Of a DNA stretch of 10,738 bases, positions 6,591-10,738 are shown one piece after another (position 1 is the stretch's first letter; each line of letters begins with the position of its first letter). The DNA comes from Cyanobacteriota bacterium. GTDB lineage: Bacteria > Cyanobacteriota > Cyanobacteriia > SKYG9. The translations under genes and the position numbers were made by a program. The DNA is taken from NCBI GenBank assembly GCA_025054735.1, contig JANWZG010000090.1, forward strand, positions 319 through 11,056, read 5' to 3'. The notes below the pieces were generated by a model, which saw nothing but the letters and a program-made list of their open reading frames with translations, had not been told where the DNA came from and ran no database searches.

Positions 6591-6618
6591 TTTACAGCGA
6601 ATTTCGGTGAATTCTCAA
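6591..6618 (-). promoter_or_regulatory. Candidate sigma-70-type promoter for the small membrane protein gene
   Basis: On the minus strand TTGAGA (6613-6618) is followed by 16 bases and TGTAAA (6591-6596). The predicted start of transcription is about 55-60 nt before ATG 6527. It matches the consensus in five and four of six positions; such matches are common by chance in AT-rich gaps. Confidence 0.3.
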
Positions 6619-6711
6619 TCCTTTTTCAAAACTCGCAATATTGCTTCAAATTTTCTACCGCTGGCAAGATAGCCATAGGCTCAGCAAAGAGCACCTAAAA
6701 GTCTCAGTTAT

Positions 6712-7926
6712 CTAGGCGTGGCAGAGTGCAGGGCTAAGTTGCTGTTCACACTGCGATCGCTCAGCGGCTGAGAGGTCAGCATCGTTTACGTCTCGTCGTA
6801 ATACCATGCCGTTGTGACCCGTGAGGAAGCGGGGTAACTCGTTAAAGGCGATCGGCTTCAGCGTTACCATGTCATAGGTAGTGTAGGTAGTCAGCTCTGG
6901 GGAGTCAAATTTAACATCCAACACAGTAATGGACTTGCGTGGAGGGGTGCCATCGACCAGGGGGCGTGGCCCAGACCCAAGAATACCCATGTGTAGCAAT
7001 TGTAACTTACCTTTGTGGGCTGGATAGTAGGAATGGTGATGACCGCTGATGTAGGTATGGACATTATATTTTTCCAGCATGGCCTGGAGCTTGCTAGTGT
7101 TTTCCATGACTTCTGCGGGTTCATCCCGCCCGATCGCCACCGCATACAGAGGTAGGTGTCCTAACAAGATGCGCATCTTAGCTGCTTGGGCTTTTTCACT
7201 GGCTAGGGCCTGTTCTACCCAAGCTAATTTGTCATCGGGGATGTGGTTAGAGGAGCCATCCCAGGTCAAGAAAAAGATGTCCTTATACTCAAAGGTAAAG
7301 TAAAAGGGAAACTCATACTTGTCGATAAATTGCACGCCGGGGTCGTGGGCAGGGTCTTGCCAATAGGCTTTAGCTACATCGCGTTCTCGTTGAAAGAGAA
7401 AATTCCCAGTTACACCCAGAGCACTGGAGGCATCATGGTTGCCGATCGTGAAGCCATAGGGCAACTTCATCTGGCGCAGACGGGCAGCTACACGATCATC
7501 AAAAGCAGCCCACATGGCTCTCAGACGGTCTTCCGTCAATGTTGGATCTTGCCCTGCCACCATATCCCCGCTGCATAGCACCATATCTGGTTGCCAGAAG
7601 GGAATCAGGCTAATGCCCCTATCAACTTCAGGATCGTAGTCAGTGGATCCATAGACACTATTGAGATCGCTGATGACAACAAAGCGAACATCCCCACGGG
7701 GAGGATTAACCAAGCCACCAACACTGTCTACGATCGCCTTAGTTTCTGGTGGCAGCGGAGCCTGAGCAGTTGTTGTGGGTACCACAGGCTTAGACTGAGG
7801 CTGAGAACCTGTCGGTAACTGGGGTGATGGGGCAGACTGACAGGCATGGAGAGCCAGCGCTAGATATAACCCAACGATCGCTACGATACACATCCGGAGA
7901 AGGTGCCAACCGCGCATAGGAATCAT
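6712..7926 (-). CDS. Calcineurin-like metallophosphoesterase, probable lipoprotein
   Basis: The 404-residue product begins with a hydrophobic signal (about 9-26) ending in ALHAC, a plausible lipobox with Cys29 as the lipidated residue. A Pro/Gln/Thr-rich linker (30-60) leads to the catalytic domain. Metallophosphoesterase motifs are in order: SDLN (86-89), GDM (120-122), GNHD (162-165), GHLP (256-259) and GHHH (295-298). These bind a two-metal centre that hydrolyses phosphomonoesters or diesters. The first motif, normally D-x-H, reads D87-L-N89, so one metal ligand is changed. It should act in the periplasm, anchored to a membrane; the substrate is unknown. ATG 7926 is taken as start, with Met4 as an alternative. 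It lies 108 nt downstream of the beta-helix gene on the same strand, with a candidate promoter between. Confidence 0.85.
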   Translation of the reverse strand: MIPMRGWHLLRMCIVAIVGLYLALALHACQSAPSPQLPTGSQPQSKPVVPTTTAQAPLPPETKAIVDSVGGLVNPPRGDVRFVVISDLNSVYGSTDYDPEVDRGISLIPFWQPDMVLCSGDMVAGQDPTLTEDRLRAMWAAFDDRVAARLRQMKLPYGFTIGNHDASSALGVTGNFLFQRERDVAKAYWQDPAHDPGVQFIDKYEFPFYFTFEYKDIFFLTWDGSSNHIPDDKLAWVEQALASEKAQAAKMRILLGHLPLYAVAIGRDEPAEVMENTSKLQAMLEKYNVHTYISGHHHSYYPAHKGKLQLLHMGILGSGPRPLVDGTPPRKSITVLDVKFDSPELTTYTTYDMVTLKPIAFNELPRFLTGHNGMVLRRDVNDADLSAAERSQCEQQLSPALCHA

Positions 7927-7977
7927 ACCGAGTAGAGGTTAGTGAGTTTTCCCCATTAAGATACCAGCTACAGGCAA

Positions 7978-8006
7978 GTTCTAATAACAAACCACACAAT
8001 TGTCAG
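7978..8006 (-). promoter_or_regulatory. Candidate sigma-70-type promoter for the metallophosphoesterase
   Basis: On the minus strand CTGACA (8001-8006) is followed by 17 bases and TAGAAC (7978-7983). This would start transcription roughly 45 nt before ATG 7926. It agrees with the consensus in five of six and four of six positions. No experimental support. Confidence 0.3.
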
Positions 8007-8034
8007 AACCCTTCTAAGGGATAGTGACTATTGC

Positions 8035-10738
8035 CTAGAACAGCGTCATATTGGTCAGGGTGACATTGCTGGATGGCACATCCACCGTCAGGTGTTGGAG
8101 AGCAGGGCTGTCGATCGTGAAGTTAGAGAAACGAATCGGCACGGGGCTAGCCTGCACCCGAATGCCAAAGTTAGCTCCACCTGTCGTCACGATGTTGCCT
8201 GCCGTTGGCTCAATATTCACCGTCCCGGCGGTAGCATTGTTCAAGAAAATGCCGTCACCTGTGGGGTTGGTAATGGAAATGGGACTAGTGATGTTAACGG
8301 TGCCCGTAACGCCATTTAATGCCATACCCTCGACGATCGAATTTGTGCTGGTAATCTGACCGCCTGTGATGCTGATGTTTTGAGATGTGGTGGCGATTAG
8401 GGCGGCATCGTTAGTGCCAATCAGGTTGCTATCGGCAATGGTGACATTGTTGGTGGCGTTTAAGTTAACTGCCCCAAACCCGGTACCAGCAGGGGCACTG
8501 TTGATAGTGCTGTTACGAATTGTGACCGTAGGTACCGTAATAGCAGCCACTCCGGCTGTGCCTGGATTCGTGACGGTTACCCCTTCAACCGTCAGGCTAG
8601 TACCATTTTGCATGTCCACCCCAGAGAAGACAGTGGTGTCGATCGTGCTGTTACGTACCGCAAGATTGCCAGAGTTGACGGCCACGACCCCATTGGCACC
8701 AGCATTTTGAATTTGGAAGCCATCCAAATTCACCGTGCCTGGGCTGTTTTGCACCAGCACACCCTCCACCCCGGTGTTTGTAATCTGAGCGGGACTGCCT
8801 GTAATATTCACGGTGCCTGCTGTGTTCTGGATGGTGATGCCATCTGCGGCGGGGGTATCAATTGTAATGGGGCTATTAATGGTGGCAGTGCCATCTACAG
8901 TGTCCAAGATCATGCCACTCGTTGGGGAGCCAGTGCTATTGATCTGTCCGCCCGTCACATTCAGATTTTGGATGCTAACGGCGACTAGGGCTGGCGAGCC
9001 ATTGCCCTGGAGCACCGTGTTGAGTACGTTAACCGTGCCCGGAGCTGTAGCAATGTTCAATGCAGGGGCACCCCCAGAACCTGTGACTTGATTGTCGGTA
9101 ATATTAGCCGTCCCAGCTAGGTTAGTCAGGTTGATGCCAGGGACATTGGTGCCTGTGATCTGGTTGTTGATGAGGTTGGCGGTGCCAGAAACCGCATCTA
9201 GATTAATGGCAGCGGTGGTGTCGCTGGCGATCGTATTGTCTCGAATTAGCACATTTGTTACCCCAGTTGCCGTAACACCGGGTGCCCCAGCCACATTGAC
9301 ATTAAACCCAGATAGGGTGGTATCGTTGCTCATGGTCACCGTGCCATTAACAGGGGGTGCAATGCCAGCCCCACGCAAAAACGGTGCCTCTAGCTGAATG
9401 TTGTTAACCTCAACGGCATTAATAGGCACTTGGCTCTGGGTAGACAGCACCGCTACTTGGGCCGGGATCGTGAAGGCACCAGTGGCAGGGGCACCCGCAT
9501 TGGCTAGCACAAACACTATATCCCCAGCCGTTGCACTAGCCACCGCTGTGGCGGTATCTGTGAAGGGGGATGCCTCTGTGCCGTTGCCACCTGCGCCGCC
9601 AGTTTGATTCACCAGCAACAGACGCAGAGGGTTGCCTGTAATTGGGCTAGTAGCTAGTACCTGGTCATCGTTCCGTTGACCGGTGATGGTTGGGTCTGCG
9701 ACATGGATGGCGTGCTGACGGGCAATGCTCTCTCCTAGGCGATCGATCCCCCGCAGTTTGGGCAGGGTATTGCGGTTGGGACTGTTGGTGTAGGCAGAAC
9801 CAGGGAACGTAAGACCGATGGTAAAGGCAGCGCGGGTGTTGTAAAGCCCGTCATATTGCAAAGACACTCCCAGGTTGAGGAAGTCCGTAGGCAAGGCTTC
9901 TAGTCTACCCTTAATGCCAACTGCACTGGGGCTACCGGGCGGACTCAGGTAATACAAGCCACCATAGGCGCGCAACGTACCCCGATCGCCCAGGGCAGCG
10001 ATTTTACCGCCAGCTTCTAGGTCAACGGCAGTGGCAGCCGCCTCAAACTCTTGGCGACGATCTAGCAAGAGGTTGGTGCCAATCCCTGGGGCAGGAATGA
10101 ACTGGGAGGTACCCGGAAAAATTTCAGCCACTCGATTCCGGGTATTGCCCACGGGAATATAGACATTTAGCCGCGCATCCACATCCCCTAGGGTCTCAAA
10201 CCCCAAGCCAATCTGGTTGAAGAAGCTGCGTCCAGTATTACGGGTGTCGTAGGCGATGTAACCACCATAGGTACGATCGCCACTGGGGCTATAGACTCGG
10301 TGCCCTAGTAGAATGTTGGTGCCTAGGGCACCATTCTGTTGCACCAGCAAGCGACCTTCTAAAAAGGTGATGGAATTCCCAGGGGTTTGTCCTAAGGGTG
10401 CAAAGCCTTCAACCCCAAAATAGCCATACTCATGACCAGTATTGGCACTGTTATAGCGAACGCCTAACCGAGGCGCGATGACATAGGTAGGGGTTGGTTG
10501 GGGTGCTGGAGAAGATGTGGTGCTGGTTTGGACGATCGCTAGCGGTGAGGAAGCGTCTATACCTGGCGGTGGAACAGTCACCCAGGATGGATTGGCCGGG
10601 GGTACCGTATTATCACCACTCGGTAACATGTCGTTAGGTGGTGTAGCAGGAGCAGGCACTGTAACTTCGGCTGGACGAGATGGCCGGGGTGAACTAGCCG
10701 GACGGCGAGGGGTTTGAGCTAGCTCACTAGAGGCATAC
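8035..10738 (-). CDS. Inverse-autotransporter-like barrel plus beta-helix surface protein (N-terminus outside window)
   Basis: The frame is open from the right edge to TAG at 8035-8037, giving about 900 residues. GTG 10659 is in frame, but coding continues upstream to the edge (ELAQTPRRP and further Pro/Arg-rich sequence), so the true start and signal peptide lie outside. A Pro-rich linker extends to about 10475. The region from about 10475 to 9795 has alternating aromatic, Gly-rich strands (RLGVRYNS, GGYIAYDTRN, FNQIGLGFETLG, LNLGVSLQYDGL) like the barrel domain of intimin/invasin-type proteins. From about 9795 on there are many short turns (GTVNI, NNVTI, GVTVTN) spaced about 20-25 residues: a parallel beta-helix passenger. 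The protein ends TNMTLF, with a terminal Phe as in many outer-membrane proteins. It is paralogous to the gene at 1-1428. Likely role: surface adhesion or cell-envelope contact, inferred from architecture only. Confidence 0.85.
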   Translation of the reverse strand, partial: YASSELAQTPRRPASSPRPSRPAEVTVPAPATPPNDMLPSGDNTVPPANPSWVTVPPPGIDASSPLAIVQTSTTSSPAPQPTPTYVIAPRLGVRYNSANTGHEYGYFGVEGFAPLGQTPGNSITFLEGRLLVQQNGALGTNILLGHRVYSPSGDRTYGGYIAYDTRNTGRSFFNQIGLGFETLGDVDARLNVYIPVGNTRNRVAEIFPGTSQFIPAPGIGTNLLLDRRQEFEAAATAVDLEAGGKIAALGDRGTLRAYGGLYYLSPPGSPSAVGIKGRLEALPTDFLNLGVSLQYDGLYNTRAAFTIGLTFPGSAYTNSPNRNTLPKLRGIDRLGESIARQHAIHVADPTITGQRNDDQVLATSPITGNPLRLLLVNQTGGAGGNGTEASPFTDTATAVASATAGDIVFVLANAGAPATGAFTIPAQVAVLSTQSQVPINAVEVNNIQLEAPFLRGAGIAPPVNGTVTMSNDTTLSGFNVNVAGAPGVTATGVTNVLIRDNTIASDTTAAINLDAVSGTANLINNQITGTNVPGINLTNLAGTANITDNQVTGSGGAPALNIATAPGTVNVLNTVLQGNGSPALVAVSIQNLNVTGGQINSTGSPTSGMILDTVDGTATINSPITIDTPAADGITIQNTAGTVNITGSPAQITNTGVEGVLVQNSPGTVNLDGFQIQNAGANGVVAVNSGNLAVRNSTIDTTVFSGVDMQNGTSLTVEGVTVTNPGTAGVAAITVPTVTIRNSTINSAPAGTGFGAVNLNATNNVTIADSNLIGTNDAALIATTSQNISITGGQITSTNSIVEGMALNGVTGTVNITSPISITNPTGDGIFLNNATAGTVNIEPTAGNIVTTGGANFGIRVQASPVPIRFSNFTIDSPALQHLTVDVPSSNVTLTNMTLF
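8212..8400 (-). repeat. Internal beta-helix module, copy 2 (63 codons)
   Basis: This stretch encodes a 63-residue module starting LIATTSQNISITGGQ and ending AGTVNI. Aligned by eye with the module at 8803-8988 it is about half identical, sharing ITGGQI/VTGGQI, GM-L, SPI-I, DGI and AGTVNI. It indicates duplication of several beta-helix turns at once. Confidence 0.6.
8803..8988 (-). repeat. Internal beta-helix module, copy 1 (62 codons)
   Basis: This stretch encodes a 62-residue module starting LVAVSIQNLNVTGGQ and ending AGTVNI, the partner of the module at 8212-8400. The start points are 588 nt (196 codons) apart, so about 134 residues of less similar helix turns separate them. Confidence 0.6.

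Noticed and set aside
8009..8020. Inverted repeat CCCTTCTAAGGG downstream of the right beta-helix gene as terminator
   Set aside because: Only four or five pairs with a very small loop and no T-run next to it on the minus strand.
1..10738. CRISPR arrays, tRNA or rRNA genes, insertion sequences
   Set aside because: I found no regularly spaced direct repeats, no cloverleaf-like tRNA sequence and no transposase or terminal inverted repeats.

Overview
The window looks like chromosomal DNA from a cyanobacterium. It carries six copies of the HIP1 octamer GCGATCGC (2876, 3933, 4536, 4852, 6026, 6753) and many near-copies. Several gene types are also typical of cyanobacteria: barrel-plus-beta-helix surface proteins, a secreted DUF4214 protein, and a glycosyltransferase resembling the cyanobacterial tetrahydrobiopterin glucosyltransferase. 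Genus cannot be told by eye.

Left part, plus strand (1-4508). A beta-helix surface protein enters from the left edge, and 26 nt after its stop comes a lasso-peptide gene set. This consists of an asparagine-synthetase-like lasso cyclase (C, 1455-3290), a 53-codon lasso precursor (A, 3324-3485), and an HPr-kinase-like lasso kinase (K, 3531-4508). The precursor has the full leader signature Y-x2-P-x-L-x3-G-x4-L-T and a predicted 23-residue core beginning at Ala31. An Ala1-Asp9 isopeptide would form a nine-residue ring with a 14-residue tail. The kinase should phosphorylate the precursor, but the core does not end in Ser/Thr as expected from characterised cases. The leader-binding and leader-cleaving proteins (B1, B2) and an exporter are not in the window. 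A perfect 25-nt tandem duplication sits at the C/A junction, supplies the stop codon of C and probably un-overlapped the two genes.

Middle part, minus strand (4464-7926). Reading from right to left: a lipoprotein-type metallophosphoesterase, a 100-residue two-helix membrane protein, a secreted DUF4214 protein, and a GT4 glycosyltransferase whose 3' end overlaps the kinase gene tail to tail by 45 nt. None of these is an obvious lasso gene.

Right part, minus strand (8035-10738). A second, larger protein with an outer-membrane barrel and a beta-helix passenger runs off the right edge. It is paralogous to the protein at the left edge, so the window is flanked by two diverged homologues in inverted orientation with their C-termini facing inward. 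All gaps between genes are under 200 nt; apart from the sites listed I see nothing in them.
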